Origin: Candidatus Flexifilum breve
GTDB taxonomy: Bacteria > Chloroflexota > Anaerolineae > Aggregatilineales > Phototrophicaceae
Direction of reading: 5' to 3'
Assembly (NCBI GenBank): GCA_016717205.1
Contig: JADKGC010000001.1
Location: 930,001-994,000 of the forward strand
Length of the DNA stretch: 64,000 bases
Shown here: positions 1-9,320 of the stretch, piece by piece
Position numbering within the stretch: the first letter of the stretch is position 1
Layout: each line of letters begins with the position of its first letter
Notes under the pieces: generated by a model
Databases searched by the model: none
What the model was told of the DNA's origin: nothing
The model's input: only the letters and a program-made list of their open reading frames with translations
Program-made: the position numbers and the translations under genes

Positions 1-2114
1 TCCCGACCTCGTCTGCCGGGAGCGCCGCTCCGAGGCGGATGACTTCTGGTTCAACGTGCGGAAAGACCGCCTGTACCGCGCGGTAGAGGTGACTTTCCGC
101 CCAGGCTTCGCCATTCTTGTAAACTGGGCGGGACAGGCACAGCGCGTGCCCGGCCAAGCCAATCAGCTCGTAGAACAGGCCCTCATCGTCGGCACGTTCC
201 GCCTGCGTCGGCAGGTCGAGGCCGTCGGTCTGCAAACGCGCGCGTTCGCTGTCCAACAGCAGCGGATCTTGCGGGGATCGGTCGCGGGAACAGACCTTCG
301 GCCATACCCGGCACGAATACATACGCATGCGGCAAGCCGCGCGCATCCGACACCGACGTGATGAGCACACGCCCATCCCGCTTCGCGCCGCGCCGAAAGA
401 CCGCCTGATCCACCGCCGCGCTGAGATCGCGCAAAAACGTGTCCGCAGAATAATCGACCGGGGCGAACTGCAGCGCGCCGAACAGCGCCGCCGCCGAAAG
501 CTGCGCCCGCAGGAGCGTTTTGAGCGCACCCAATGCCGCCAGATCGCGCTCGACCAGCGCCGTGAAGCGATCATCCGGGTTGTGACGGATGCTCGTCACC
601 ATGTCCAGCGTGTACACGGGTGCGGGTGGGGCTTCCTCCGGGTCGTCGTCGGGATCGGGCGCATCCTGCCCGATGAGCACTTCCAACCACCCGACCAAGA
701 CACGCACGTCATTAGTCTCCGGCGGCGTGAGCGCAGCGAAGAAGGTGGTCAGCGCCGCTTGCAGTTCCGCCGCCCGCTCCGCCGTGATTCCCGCCGCCGG
801 ACCGCCGTCGTCATCGTCATCATCTGGCGTGATATCGGTCTCCGGCGCGATGAGTAGATCGATGGCCTGCAGCCACTCCGCGCGCCCCGCGAAGACCATG
901 AACTCATTCGCCGCCCGTTCCAGCAGGTTGACCGCCGGTTCGTCGAGGCCGGGAACGCGGAAGTAGGGCGACCGCAGCGTGTCGAGCAGTTCGCGCCGCC
1001 GAAAGTTGAGCTTGGGCAGCGCCAGCACATTCAGCAGCGCGGTGATCGCCGGGTTCGCCTTGAGTGGCTCACCATAGTTGATCGCCACCGGGACGCCATA
1101 GGCGCGTGCCGCCGTGCCGAAGGCGTCGGCATACGTCGACCAATCGCGCACGGCGATCAGAACTTGTTCGGGGGGCGTGCCATCAAGCAGCAAGCGCTTG
1201 ACGCGCCGCAGCACAAGCGCCGCCTCCGCCACCGGATCTGGGGCTTCTAACAAACGGATCGCCTCGGTCGCCGTGGGGTAGATCTGCGGCTTAGGCAGCA
1301 GCAGGTGATCAGCGAGGTGCTGCAGCCCACGGTCCGCTTGATCGGGGGCGGGCGGCAGATGCCGAACTTCTGTCAACTGTGAGGCGTCATGCGTTGCGTG
1401 CAGGCGAAGACGCGCATCTTCAAAACGGCGTCCGATCGTCGCCTCGCGCCCTTCAACCGTCGTCAGCGTGATCAAAGTCTCGCCGACCCGCCGGCCAAGC
1501 TGAGCGATCAGCCGCGCCTGCAGCAGATTAAACTGGTCGTAGCCATCTACAATCAGCAGATCGACATCCGCCGCGACCGCGGGCTTGTTCGCCAGCACAT
1601 CGAGCGCCCGCCAGCCTTCCCCTTCGCGATCCACGAGGTGATGTTCGCGCAGCATATTCTGGTAGGCGTCGTAAATGCGCGCGAGTTCGCGTTCCTTGGC
1701 ATTCCCCGCCGCCAGTTCAAACGCCTGCGGCGTGATTAGATTCTGCTTAAGTTCGTAGATCAGGTCGGCGACGACGCGGATGAATCCGGGTTTGGTGGCG
1801 ATCTCGCGGTACACGTCGAGCGGCAGCCCGCGCAGAATCTCGCGCAGCAGACCGTAGCGCGCGGTGTCGTCGAGGCAGCGCTGCGGCGTCCCACCGAGCG
1901 TCAGCAGTCGGTTGTACAGGGGATAGAAGGTGAAGAACTCGATGTTGAAGAGCACACCCGACAAGCGGTGGCGAAAGTCCGCGATCTGGCGCTCGGTGGA
2001 AAGCAGCACCCAGACTTTGGCCAGTCGATTGGCGCGTTTGGTCTCCAGCAGACGCGCCAGCGCCGTTTCGGTCTTGCCCGATCCAGCGCGCGCCAGCAGC
2101 AGTTGACTTGGCAT
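1..2114 (-). CDS. AddB-like ATP-dependent helicase/nuclease subunit, frameshifted and cut by the window edge
   Basis: Probable DNA-repair helicase/nuclease of the UvrD/AddB type. The N-terminus carries a Walker A motif (ARAGSGKTETA, residues 8-18). A Walker B-like segment LLIVDGYDQF follows, then an AddB-style block (VLIAVRDWSTYADAF, LRSPYF) and HAYVFVPGMAEGLFPRP. The reading frame breaks at a GGGG run on the plus strand (273-276). Removing one base gives PIPQDPLLLDSERARLQTD, and this frame then stays open to base 1 (ELIGLAGHALCLSRPVY and onward). The gene is therefore longer than its uninterrupted part, and any C-terminal PD-(D/E)XK nuclease domain lies outside the window. The ATG abuts the stop of the NERD gene (TAAATG), which suggests translational coupling. 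An AddA partner would be expected further left. Family assignment is by motif and layout, so AddB versus another UvrD-like protein is not settled. Confidence 0.72.
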
Positions 2115-2861
2115 TTATTCGCCCATCAGCAGGGTGACGGCGGCTTGCGCGTGCGCCGCATCGATGCGATCTTTCGCGAAATAATCCGTTTTCAGCGTAT
2201 CCAGCAGGCGATGGAGGTGCGTCGGCGGCACAGCGGGATTCTGCACATTCAGACGCAGATCGCGCTCGCTGCGGTTGAACACAACGGCCCCGTAGACCGG
2301 CACTTCCAGCCGATTTTTCTGGAAGTGTTCGCGCAGCTTGCGAATGTCGGCCAGCGCTTCCCGCGTCGGGTTGATGTTGACCGTCTCGAAACGCCCGCCG
2401 CGCCCACGCTTGACCCAATTCACATCGTCGTTATACAGGTCGCCCTGCGCGTCGAGGATGCGCAGGACGAGCGCCCCCGGCGGTCCCACCAGCACCGCAT
2501 CGATATAACCGACGCCCGGTCGGTTATAGTTGCGGATGAGGGTATAGCGTTCATCCAGCTGCTGGGTGAGGAACTGCCCCGCAATCAGCGCGAGGTCGTT
2601 TTCCGGACGCAGCAGCAGCGCGCGGAAGGCCAAGGCAATCGCCACGACGATCAGCAGCGTGCCGAACCCCAGCACCGCGTACAGCACGAGGCTGTACAGA
2701 CTGTAGGACGACGACTGAATATTGACCAGCGGAATCGCGGACAAAATCAGGCTGATCGTACAGGCGAACACGCCGAACGCCGCGATCACAAACGCGATCG
2801 TCGTCAGGCGCAGCTGGCGGCGCGTGCGCGAGCGTTTAGGATTGAGGTTCCGCATCGTCAC
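2115..2861 (-). CDS. Membrane-anchored NERD-domain protein
   Basis: A 248-residue protein with a basic N-terminus, two hydrophobic segments (about 18-42 and 57-80) and a cytoplasmic domain resembling NERD (nuclease-related domain). The key stretch is YIDAVLVGPPGALVLRI, matching the NERD pattern in which an Asp precedes a VGP-G core. NERD domains are thought to be nuclease-like, but activity is rarely shown and the catalytic set is not complete enough here to claim it. The GTG start overlaps the TGA of the upstream receiver gene, and the stop touches the start of the AddB-like gene, so all three are probably one transcript. An internal ATG at 2855 is an alternative start. The context suggests a link to DNA processing at the membrane; this is inference. 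Confidence 0.68.
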   Translation of the reverse strand: MTMRNLNPKRSRTRRQLRLTTIAFVIAAFGVFACTISLILSAIPLVNIQSSSYSLYSLVLYAVLGFGTLLIVVAIALAFRALLLRPENDLALIAGQFLTQQLDERYTLIRNYNRPGVGYIDAVLVGPPGALVLRILDAQGDLYNDDVNWVKRGRGGRFETVNINPTREALADIRKLREHFQKNRLEVPVYGAVVFNRSERDLRLNVQNPAVPPTHLHRLLDTLKTDYFAKDRIDAAHAQAAVTLLMGE

Positions 2862-3328
2862 TTCTGGCTGTCTTCAGGCTTCTCTGCCGGGGCAGGCGCT
2901 GCCGCCGCCGCTTCCAGACGCTTCCGCCGCGCTGCGATCACCTCTTCGATGAGCTTCTTCAGCTCGTTGAAGCGGGGCAGCGGCTTGTAGATCAGCTTGT
3001 CCGCGCCAGCCTGCGCAATGACGGCCTTCTCTTCTTCGACCGACAGCTTATACGCCGTGATGAGCACAATGCCCACGTCTTTGAACAGCGGGCTTTTGCG
3101 CAGGCGTTCCCCCACCATCGGGCCGCTGACCGCGCCCGGCAAGCGAATATCCAGCAGCGCCAATTCCGGCGTCTCGCCGATCACGTGCCCCTGCTCGGCG
3201 TCTTCGATCCAGGCCGTGGCCTCTTCCCCATCGACGAACGCCACACCTTCAATGCCCCACATCTCGAACATGGCGATCAACAGTTCGTAAATATCGGGCT
3301 CGTCCTCGACCAACATCCACTTTGACAA
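2858..3328 (-). CDS. Receiver-only response regulator
   Basis: A CheY-like receiver domain of about 125 residues with a C-terminal Ala/Pro/Glu-rich tail (about 130-156) and no DNA-binding output domain. Conserved residues are visible: acidic pocket ED at 8-9, phosphoacceptor D60 (LLDIRLPG), T91 (LITAYKL) and K115 (IYKPLP). It is closely related to the receiver encoded at 3597-3998 on the other strand; both begin with a Trp-containing strand and share the WG-I/Y segment after helix 1. It is the first gene of a coupled set with the NERD and AddB-like genes. It probably works through protein-protein contact, with one of the nearby histidine kinases as a plausible phosphodonor. Confidence 0.88.
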   Translation of the reverse strand: MSKWMLVEDEPDIYELLIAMFEMWGIEGVAFVDGEEATAWIEDAEQGHVIGETPELALLDIRLPGAVSGPMVGERLRKSPLFKDVGIVLITAYKLSVEEEKAVIAQAGADKLIYKPLPRFNELKKLIEEVIAARRKRLEAAAAAPAPAEKPEDSQK

Positions 3329-3500
3329 AGATAACGCTCCTCAAACGGAACCATAACACATGCTCTACCCATTATCATCTGTTTCTCAACGATTCAGCAA
3401 ACAATTTTCCGTTACTCGACTATACTTAAAGTGTGAAACCTGTAAGGGATGTTAAGGTGCGGCGCGCAGTTGAGCGAGAATTGACTGTCCGCGCGCGTCC

Positions 3501-3521
3501 TTCCCCCTGCAACTGGGGGAA
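3501..3521 (+). promoter_or_regulatory. Hairpin in the leader of the receiver gene at 3597
   Basis: Seven-base perfect arms TTCCCCC and GGGGGAA enclose a 7-base loop (TGCAACT). It lies 75 bases before the GTG start of the next receiver gene, in the gap between two divergently transcribed receiver genes. There is no T-run, so a simple terminator is unlikely. It could be an mRNA structure or an operator. A TATACT sequence sits upstream near 3420. Function unknown. Confidence 0.4.
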
Positions 3522-3596
3522 TCATTCCTGCGGAAATGCGCGGATAATGAGTGATGCCGTGCAGCTCTAGGCATGGAATACGAGGAGTTGATCGTC

Positions 3597-3998
3597 GTGA
3601 CGTGGTTAATCGCCGAAGATGAAGCGGATATTCGCAATTTGATCGCCATGATGTGTCAGGTGTGGGGATACAACACGCTCACGTTTGAAAACGGTCAGAA
3701 GGTGTGGGATTGGCTGGATCGGGTCGAACAGGGCAGCGTGAACATCCCTGACCTCGTGCTCATGGATATCCGCATGCCCGGCAAAAAGGGCAACGAGCTG
3801 GCGCAGCGCATGCGCACGCTCCCGCAGCTCCAGCAGACGCCGATCGTGCTCATGACCGCCTTCGCGCTGAGCGAACGCGAGCAGCATGAGATGATGACCG
3901 CCGACGGGGTCGATCACATTTTAAGCAAGCCGCTCCCTGACTTCGAACAATTCCGCGCGACGCTCGACCGGGTCGCGCAGCAGAAACGGAACGCCTAA
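3597..3998 (+). CDS. Receiver-only response regulator paired with a histidine kinase
   Basis: A CheY-like receiver of 133 residues. The GTG at 3597 is preferred over an upstream ATG at 3573 because a good GAGGAG ribosome site (3582-3587) lies 9 bases before the GTG, and because this start aligns with the paralogue at 2858-3328. Conserved residues are ED at 7-8, D57 (LMDIRMPG), T87 (LMTAFAL) and K111 (LSKPLP). There is no output domain. The stop is two bases before the start of the following histidine kinase, so the pair is an operon and the kinase is the likely phosphodonor. The paralogous divergent receiver suggests a local gene duplication. Confidence 0.9.
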   Translation: MTWLIAEDEADIRNLIAMMCQVWGYNTLTFENGQKVWDWLDRVEQGSVNIPDLVLMDIRMPGKKGNELAQRMRTLPQLQQTPIVLMTAFALSEREQHEMMTADGVDHILSKPLPDFEQFRATLDRVAQQKRNA

Positions 3999-4000
3999 GC

Positions 4001-5218
4001 ATGACTCAACCCGATCCCAAGGAGATCAGCGGGACGCTGTACCGCGTCAACCAGTTGGGCAAGGCCTCGGAGCAAATGTTCAGCCGCATCTACCGCGCCT
4101 TTGGGCGGCAAAAAGAAGTTGAACGCACGCAGCAAATCGTCGCGCTGAACGATGCGCGGGAACTCGTCATCAAACAGCGGGACGAAGAAATTCAGCGCCT
4201 CGGCGGCATCCTTGCGACCATCCAGCAGGGTGTGATCATGCAGGACAACGAGGGGCGCATCGTGTTCGTCAACGAGGCCGCCCGCCAACTCCTCGGCTCG
4301 ATCAAGTCGTTCTGGGAGACGGAACTCGGTACGCTCTTCAACGAGTACCGCAGCGTGACCGAACTCAGCTCGGAGATTCTACCGCTCAGCGAACCACGTC
4401 GGGTGCAGGTCAACAACCGCGTGATCGGCGCGCAGTTAGCCGCCGTCGCCAACGAAGCAGGCGAACGCATCGGCACAATGATCGTGCTGCGCGATGTCAC
4501 GCGCGAAGAACTGGCGGATCGGCTCAAGGATCACTTCATCACCGCGATCTCGCACGAACTGCGCACGCCGATGGCCGTCATCAAGGGCATGAGCGAAGTC
4601 ATCATCAACCAGACGGCGGACGGCAAAGCGCCGAACCCCAAGCTGCTGGAGACGCTCACGCGCAACGTCGACATCCTCGACCGGATGATCGTCGAACTGC
4701 TCGACATCTCCGAACTGACGAGCGGCGCGTTCAGCATTCGCGGCGATCTGGTCGGACTGGAAGCTCTGATCTGGAGCGTCGTCACGGGCATGATGCCGGA
4801 AGTCCGGCGCGCCAACCTCGACATTTCGTTCAACGCGCGGCAGGTTTCCCGCTTGCGTGTGCGTGGCGACGATCAGCGCCTGCGCTGGGCGCTCGGGCAC
4901 CTCGTACAGAACGCCATCGCCTACAACGAGAGCGGCGGGCACATCATTGTGACCGCGGGCCTCGCCGACAGCGACCATATCGCCGTACAGGTGGTCGATA
5001 CGGGCGTCGGCATCTCCGACGAAGACCTGCCGCACATCTTCGAACGCTTCTACCGCGGTAAGCCGAAGACGCGCACCGGGCGACTGATCGATCCGCGTGG
5101 GCTGGGGCAAGGCTTGTTCATCGCGCGGCGCGTTGCTGAGGCGCACGGCGGCTACCTGAGCGCCAGCAGTCCCGGCGGTCAGGGCAGCATTTTCACGCTG
5201 GTGCTGCCACGCGCGTGA
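4001..5218 (+). CDS. Soluble PAS-domain sensor histidine kinase
   Basis: A 405-residue kinase without membrane segments. Order: short helical N-terminus (1-65), PAS-like domain (about 66-165, GVIMQDNEGRIVFVNEAA), HisKA dimerisation domain with the phosphorylated His in ITAISHELRTP (H185), and a HATPase domain with N box (HLVQNAIAYNES), G1 box (VVDTGVGISDEDL), F box (FERFYRG) and G2 box (GLGQGLFIARR). It probably phosphorylates the receiver encoded just upstream. The lack of membrane segments suggests a cytoplasmic signal. It converges with the histidine kinase at 5328-6788, with a hairpin repeat between them. Confidence 0.92.
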   Translation: MTQPDPKEISGTLYRVNQLGKASEQMFSRIYRAFGRQKEVERTQQIVALNDARELVIKQRDEEIQRLGGILATIQQGVIMQDNEGRIVFVNEAARQLLGSIKSFWETELGTLFNEYRSVTELSSEILPLSEPRRVQVNNRVIGAQLAAVANEAGERIGTMIVLRDVTREELADRLKDHFITAISHELRTPMAVIKGMSEVIINQTADGKAPNPKLLETLTRNVDILDRMIVELLDISELTSGAFSIRGDLVGLEALIWSVVTGMMPEVRRANLDISFNARQVSRLRVRGDDQRLRWALGHLVQNAIAYNESGGHIIVTAGLADSDHIAVQVVDTGVGISDEDLPHIFERFYRGKPKTRTGRLIDPRGLGQGLFIARRVAEAHGGYLSASSPGGQGSIFTLVLPRA

Positions 5219-5245
5219 CTTCACATTGAGTTTGGCTGTAGTGTA

Positions 5246-5267
5246 GGGGCGCATAGATGTGCGCCCC
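5246..5267. repeat. Palindromic repeat, GGGGCGCA type, copy 1
   Basis: Arms GGGGCGCA and TGCGCCCC with a short loop, preceded by GTA and followed by TGTGATTCTGA. It lies 28 bases after one kinase stop and 60 bases beyond the convergent kinase stop, so it may serve as a bidirectional terminator. Related copies are at 7023, 9278 and 15505. Confidence 0.75.
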
Positions 5268-5327
5268 TGTGATTCTGATACGACGGCTGGCCTAAATGTC
5301 CGCCTTCCGTCAACTTAAGGCGGTGAC

Positions 5328-6788
5328 TTATGCTTCCGACATGGTCGGGAGCGTGACACGAAAGCATGAGCCTTGCGCAAGTATGCTTTCGACCGTGATC
5401 GTGCCCCCCAACTGTTCCACGATCCGGCGGGCGATAGGCAAGCCTAAACCAAAACCGGGCGTTGTATGAACAGCATCCTGTCGCCAAAATGTTTCAAAGA
5501 TATGGGGCAGATCGGCTGCTTCAATCCCCGTACCAGTGTCGCTGATTTCAACGCAGATTTGGTCGTCTCCCCCATACATAGTTACGGTGACTGAACCCGC
5601 TTCCGGAGTGAAGCGGTAGGCGTTATCTAGCAATTGATAGAAAGCACGCTCGACCAGATACGGATCACCCAACACAGACGGCAGGTGTGGTGAAATCTGC
5701 GTACGCAAGCTTGGTCCAAGGGGATAATTGGTTGCAACCACTTGACATTGCCCTTGAACCAGTTCGCCTAACTGCAGGGGCAGGAAGTTCGCTGCTTCCG
5801 CACTTTCCACTTTCATCAATAACAGTAATGACTCGATCAGCCGATTAATCCGGTCGAGTTCCCTCTCCATCTGTTTGGCTTTGAGAGCCCGCCGCTCCGC
5901 GTCTTCTGACCGTGATATCAGGTAGATGCCGGTATGAAGGGTTGAAAGCGGCGTACTAAACTCATGAGCTGCATCCTGTACAAAGCGGGTCAGCAGACGA
6001 GTTCGCTCCTTTTCAAGACGAAGCTCAAACTCTGTTTCCAGCGCCCGCTTGCGTTCAGTGATGTCCCGAACGATGCACTGAAAGTGTCGTGGATTTCCCT
6101 CATCGTCGCGCACCAACTCAAAGTTGACCTCCACATCAACGAGACTGCCATCTTTGCGCCGCGTGCGGCTTTCAAAGGGGGCAATATGGCCGCCCGCCTT
6201 AAGGTTCTGAGCGAGGGCGAGCACCGACTGTTGGAGTTCTACTGGCGTTACGGTGTAAAAGGTCATGTCTTCCAACTCTTCTACCGAATACCCTGTCATT
6301 TCAGCGGCTCGGCGATTGGCGCGTTTGACCCGATCATGAAGATCAAAAATGACGACGGCATCGTTGGATTGCTCAAACAGGGCTCGATACTCGACTTCTT
6401 CTTCGCGTAGGGTGACATCTGTGTGTGTACCTAGATACTGGATCACAGTACCGCGCTGATCGTGGATCGGCGTTAGATGCAGCTCGTTCCAGAACAAGCT
6501 TCCGTCTTTGCGATGGTTCTGGACCACTACCGTGACGGTTTCACCCCTGTGCAAGACCGGCCACACTTCCTCGAACGCTGCGTGCTGACTATCAAATCCC
6601 CATAGAAATCCGGGATTTCTGCCAATTATTTCTGCCGCCGGATAACCTGTTATCCGTTCAAAAGCTTGATTGACGTAGATGATGGGGAATTCGGGCTGCA
6701 GAGCATCGAGGAACATCATGCCTGAAGGCGAGTTATCGATAATTTGCTGCTGCACCCATGCCTTGTCGAAGAGTTCGCTGTTGGCCAT
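5328..6788 (-). CDS. Sensor histidine kinase with LOV-like PAS domain lacking the photoactive Cys
   Basis: A 486-residue soluble kinase. The first PAS domain (about 15-130) is strongly LOV-like: PIIYVNQAFERITGY, GRNPGFLWG, NHRKDGSLFWNELHLTPI. In photoactive LOV domains the motif is GRNCRFLQG; here Cys is replaced by Pro (P59) and the C-terminal Gln position reads as His (YLGTHTDVT). Flavin-cysteinyl photochemistry is therefore not expected. A second PAS domain (about 135-250) follows, then HisKA with H275 (QDAAHEFSTP) and a HATPase domain (QLLDNAYRF, ISDTGTGIEAADL, GFGLGLPIARR). ATG 6788 is chosen over GTG 6794 because the ribosome site AAGAGGG fits only the ATG. No receiver is adjacent on this strand. 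Confidence 0.88.
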   Translation of the reverse strand: MANSELFDKAWVQQQIIDNSPSGMMFLDALQPEFPIIYVNQAFERITGYPAAEIIGRNPGFLWGFDSQHAAFEEVWPVLHRGETVTVVVQNHRKDGSLFWNELHLTPIHDQRGTVIQYLGTHTDVTLREEEVEYRALFEQSNDAVVIFDLHDRVKRANRRAAEMTGYSVEELEDMTFYTVTPVELQQSVLALAQNLKAGGHIAPFESRTRRKDGSLVDVEVNFELVRDDEGNPRHFQCIVRDITERKRALETEFELRLEKERTRLLTRFVQDAAHEFSTPLSTLHTGIYLISRSEDAERRALKAKQMERELDRINRLIESLLLLMKVESAEAANFLPLQLGELVQGQCQVVATNYPLGPSLRTQISPHLPSVLGDPYLVERAFYQLLDNAYRFTPEAGSVTVTMYGGDDQICVEISDTGTGIEAADLPHIFETFWRQDAVHTTPGFGLGLPIARRIVEQLGGTITVESILAQGSCFRVTLPTMSEA

Positions 6789-7022
6789 TTTCACCCTCTT
6801 GACTCACTCTAAAGTCACAGCTACAGCCGAATGAAAGCACTTTCTTGACTATCAGATTACCTTAAGTATATAGCCAACCATCGTCTCACAAGCTGAACAA
6901 AACCCGAAAGCGCCTCTGCGGTAGGAAAGTGCACCGCGGCTACTTACAAGCCAAAAGCCCGAACAACCAGGGCGCATCTTCACATTCGTGCTGCCACGGA
7001 CACAACATTGTCATGAATGGTG

Positions 7023-7044
7023 GGGGCGCACGCATGTGCGCCCC
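7023..7044. terminator. Palindromic repeat, GGGGCGCA type, copy 2; probable terminator
   Basis: Arms GGGGCGCAC and GTGCGCCCC around GCAT, followed on the plus strand by TTTTGATTT. It lies 28 bases beyond the stop of the beta-propeller gene at 7072-9129 (minus strand). The hairpin could end that transcript, although the clearest T-run is on the plus strand. Confidence 0.6.
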
Positions 7045-7071
7045 TTTTGATTTCTCAGAATCTTCGCTGCA

Positions 7072-9129
7072 TCATCTGCTGACGTCTGTAACGTCCCAAA
7101 CGCGCACCGTCCCGTCTTCGTGGCCACCCGCTAACCACCTTCCATCAGGACTCCATGCTAATGCGAAAGCCTTGACATCGGGTATCACGGCAAGAGGAGC
7201 AGCAGCAATACCTATTGGTAATGACGTAATCGGGTAAATACCAACCCCTTGAGAAGTCGTTACTGCAATAGCGTGACTTGCTGGCTGCCATGCATGATAG
7301 AACGTTGTGTCTCTGTCCAATATTGTGCTGATATCAACAGCCTCATCTAGAGCCGGATCGATCTTTTGAATATCTAATCGATATTCCGTTTCACCACTAT
7401 CTGCAATACTTCTGCGTCCAACCAGAGCCACCAGAGAGCAGTCTGGGCTCCACGAAATATCATACAGATCCATGTCGAAAGTCGGCGTGAGCCGATTGAT
7501 CAGAGCACCTGTCTCAGCCTCGTAAACCGCCGCAGAAGTTTCGCCCTGTGGATCACGGCTAATGACGGCCAGCAGCGTACTATCCGGACTCCAGACGAGC
7601 TTATAGGGATCGCCTTCAATGTCGACCGTACCCACCACTTCATCGGGTGACATAAATCCGTTTTCATTGGTAAGCACAGTGGAAATCGTGACCGGAGTAT
7701 CAGCCAGTTCAGTCGTAACAACCCGCGTAAAATCATTGTTCCACGTATAAACTGGCAAATAATCGCCCGAGCCATCCGAAGCAACATAGCCCGGCGTTTC
7801 GTGAATGGTGCCCATGTATTCACCAGTTTGGGCATTCCATTCCACAATGAATTCAGTTGGGATAGTGCCCGGGGCTGTGATCTCGGGAATTGTCTGAAAG
7901 CCTATCAACACCTCGCTGTTGGCACTCCAACGCAGCTCATCCAAGTTCCAACCCACGTACGGTACTGTCGCAACGTGTGCCTCTACTTGATCGGGGGTTG
8001 CCACATCCCAGATGTAGACTGATCCGCCCAATGGTGTGGCAGACGCAAGACGCTGATTGTCAGGAGACCACGCCAGTAGCCGAGCCGTTTGTGCATGAGT
8101 AGAGTTGCTTCGCAGTGGTTCAGCCCCATGAATTGCCCACAGCATAATTTGGCTGTCCCATGTCAGTACCGCCCATTCGTTCACATCTGGACGTTTTGCC
8201 ACGTAACGGGCTGTGCCCTCCAGATAGCCGTGATCATTCGGCATCCAACTGGCTGTATTCCACGCGTCGAGTATGCTGTCCGCCCGGTAGCTTGAAACAG
8301 AACGTGAAACGGTGACCAATTCCTGTCCGTTATCGCTCCACCACATATCGAAATAGGCACCAAATTCAGACGCGAATTCCTCGGCGTCATTGAGCAACTC
8401 ACCGGTTGATACACTCCAAACGTAAAGAGCCGCCGGAATGGAGGTTATCCCTACCAGTACTGAGCCATCAGGACTCCATTGGATATCACTCCAGTATAAA
8501 TTCGGGTCTGAACTGATGTAAGTATTTATGACAGCACCGCTCGCAGCGTCCCATACGCGAACTTGCTGACCGATCTCGGTACCGAGATCGACCACGCCTG
8601 CAATCTGTGAGCCATCATCACGCCATGTCAGCGTGTAGACGAGATCGGGGATATTGAGAAGCTCGGCACCCGTCACGACATCCAACACCTGTGCACCCGT
8701 TCCAAGGTTAATAGCTAATCTTTGGCTGTCTGGTGCCCACGCGAGAAATGGAAATGCCGTCCCGTTCGCGTTAAACGACCACGACCTGTCCAGCCGCAGA
8801 CGGTAGGAATCGCGCTCCAAGTGCCAGACGTTAAGTTGATTATCGGGGCTAAAGGTGGCGAGCATCTCGCCATTGGGTGCCCAGGCTAAGCGGATGACCT
8901 CGCCAACTTCTGGAAAGTGCGCCAGATCAGCAAACATCTCATCGTAAAGCCAGAGTCCGCGCGTGCCGCCAACCGCTAACACGCTGCCGCTCGGATGCCA
9001 GTCGAGTGTATTCGCCGTTCCTCGTCCTAATTCCATGACCTGCGGGGGAATGTAAGGAGTATTGACCTCCTGAGCATGAATCTGTATTGCCATCAGCAGT
9101 GCCCAAAAGAGTACAATCACGCGTTTCAT
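7072..9129 (-). CDS. Secreted WD40-like beta-propeller protein
   Basis: A 685-residue exported protein. ATG 9129 is chosen because a GGGAGG ribosome site lies 7 bases upstream and a signal peptide follows directly (MKRVIVLFWALLMAIQIHA). The rest is a string of degenerate WD40-type blades recognisable by repeated phrases such as LDWHPSGSVLAVGG, LAWAPNGEMLATFS, IQWSPDGSVLVGI and LAWSPDGRWLAGGHEDGTV, ending RVWDVT. The count suggests about 12-14 blades, that is two propellers. There is no enzyme domain; a scaffold or ligand-binding role outside the membrane is likely. A shorter secreted relative is encoded at 35621-36715. The gene is flanked on both sides by GGGGCGCA-type palindromes. Confidence 0.85.
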   Translation of the reverse strand: MKRVIVLFWALLMAIQIHAQEVNTPYIPPQVMELGRGTANTLDWHPSGSVLAVGGTRGLWLYDEMFADLAHFPEVGEVIRLAWAPNGEMLATFSPDNQLNVWHLERDSYRLRLDRSWSFNANGTAFPFLAWAPDSQRLAINLGTGAQVLDVVTGAELLNIPDLVYTLTWRDDGSQIAGVVDLGTEIGQQVRVWDAASGAVINTYISSDPNLYWSDIQWSPDGSVLVGITSIPAALYVWSVSTGELLNDAEEFASEFGAYFDMWWSDNGQELVTVSRSVSSYRADSILDAWNTASWMPNDHGYLEGTARYVAKRPDVNEWAVLTWDSQIMLWAIHGAEPLRSNSTHAQTARLLAWSPDNQRLASATPLGGSVYIWDVATPDQVEAHVATVPYVGWNLDELRWSANSEVLIGFQTIPEITAPGTIPTEFIVEWNAQTGEYMGTIHETPGYVASDGSGDYLPVYTWNNDFTRVVTTELADTPVTISTVLTNENGFMSPDEVVGTVDIEGDPYKLVWSPDSTLLAVISRDPQGETSAAVYEAETGALINRLTPTFDMDLYDISWSPDCSLVALVGRRSIADSGETEYRLDIQKIDPALDEAVDISTILDRDTTFYHAWQPASHAIAVTTSQGVGIYPITSLPIGIAAAPLAVIPDVKAFALAWSPDGRWLAGGHEDGTVRVWDVTDVSR

Positions 9130-9277
9130 GCTGAGCCTCCCTCGAAAGACAGTCTTTCTCTCGATTATAGGCTCAGACTTTCTGACGTAGACGACTCGTC
9201 GGCTTTTCGGAGGGCGCTGGTCATCTCCGTTACAAATCAGCCAAAATACGTTGAGATCAACCTGGAATGAAATCAAC

Positions 9278-9299
9278 GGGGCGCACGTATGTGCGCCCC
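9278..9299. terminator. Palindromic repeat, GGGGCGCA type, copy 3; probable terminator
   Basis: Arms GGGGCGCAC and GTGCGCCCC around GTAT. It begins 22 bases beyond the stop of the FecR-like gene on the minus strand and is followed in that direction by GTTGATTTC. Probable transcript end by position and structure. Confidence 0.6.
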
Positions 9300-9320
9300 A
9301 TCGATTCTCAAGCCTAACCG

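Noticed and set aside
5328..6788. Blue-light photoreceptor kinase
   Set aside because: The LOV-like domain has Pro in place of the essential Cys, so adduct formation is not possible.
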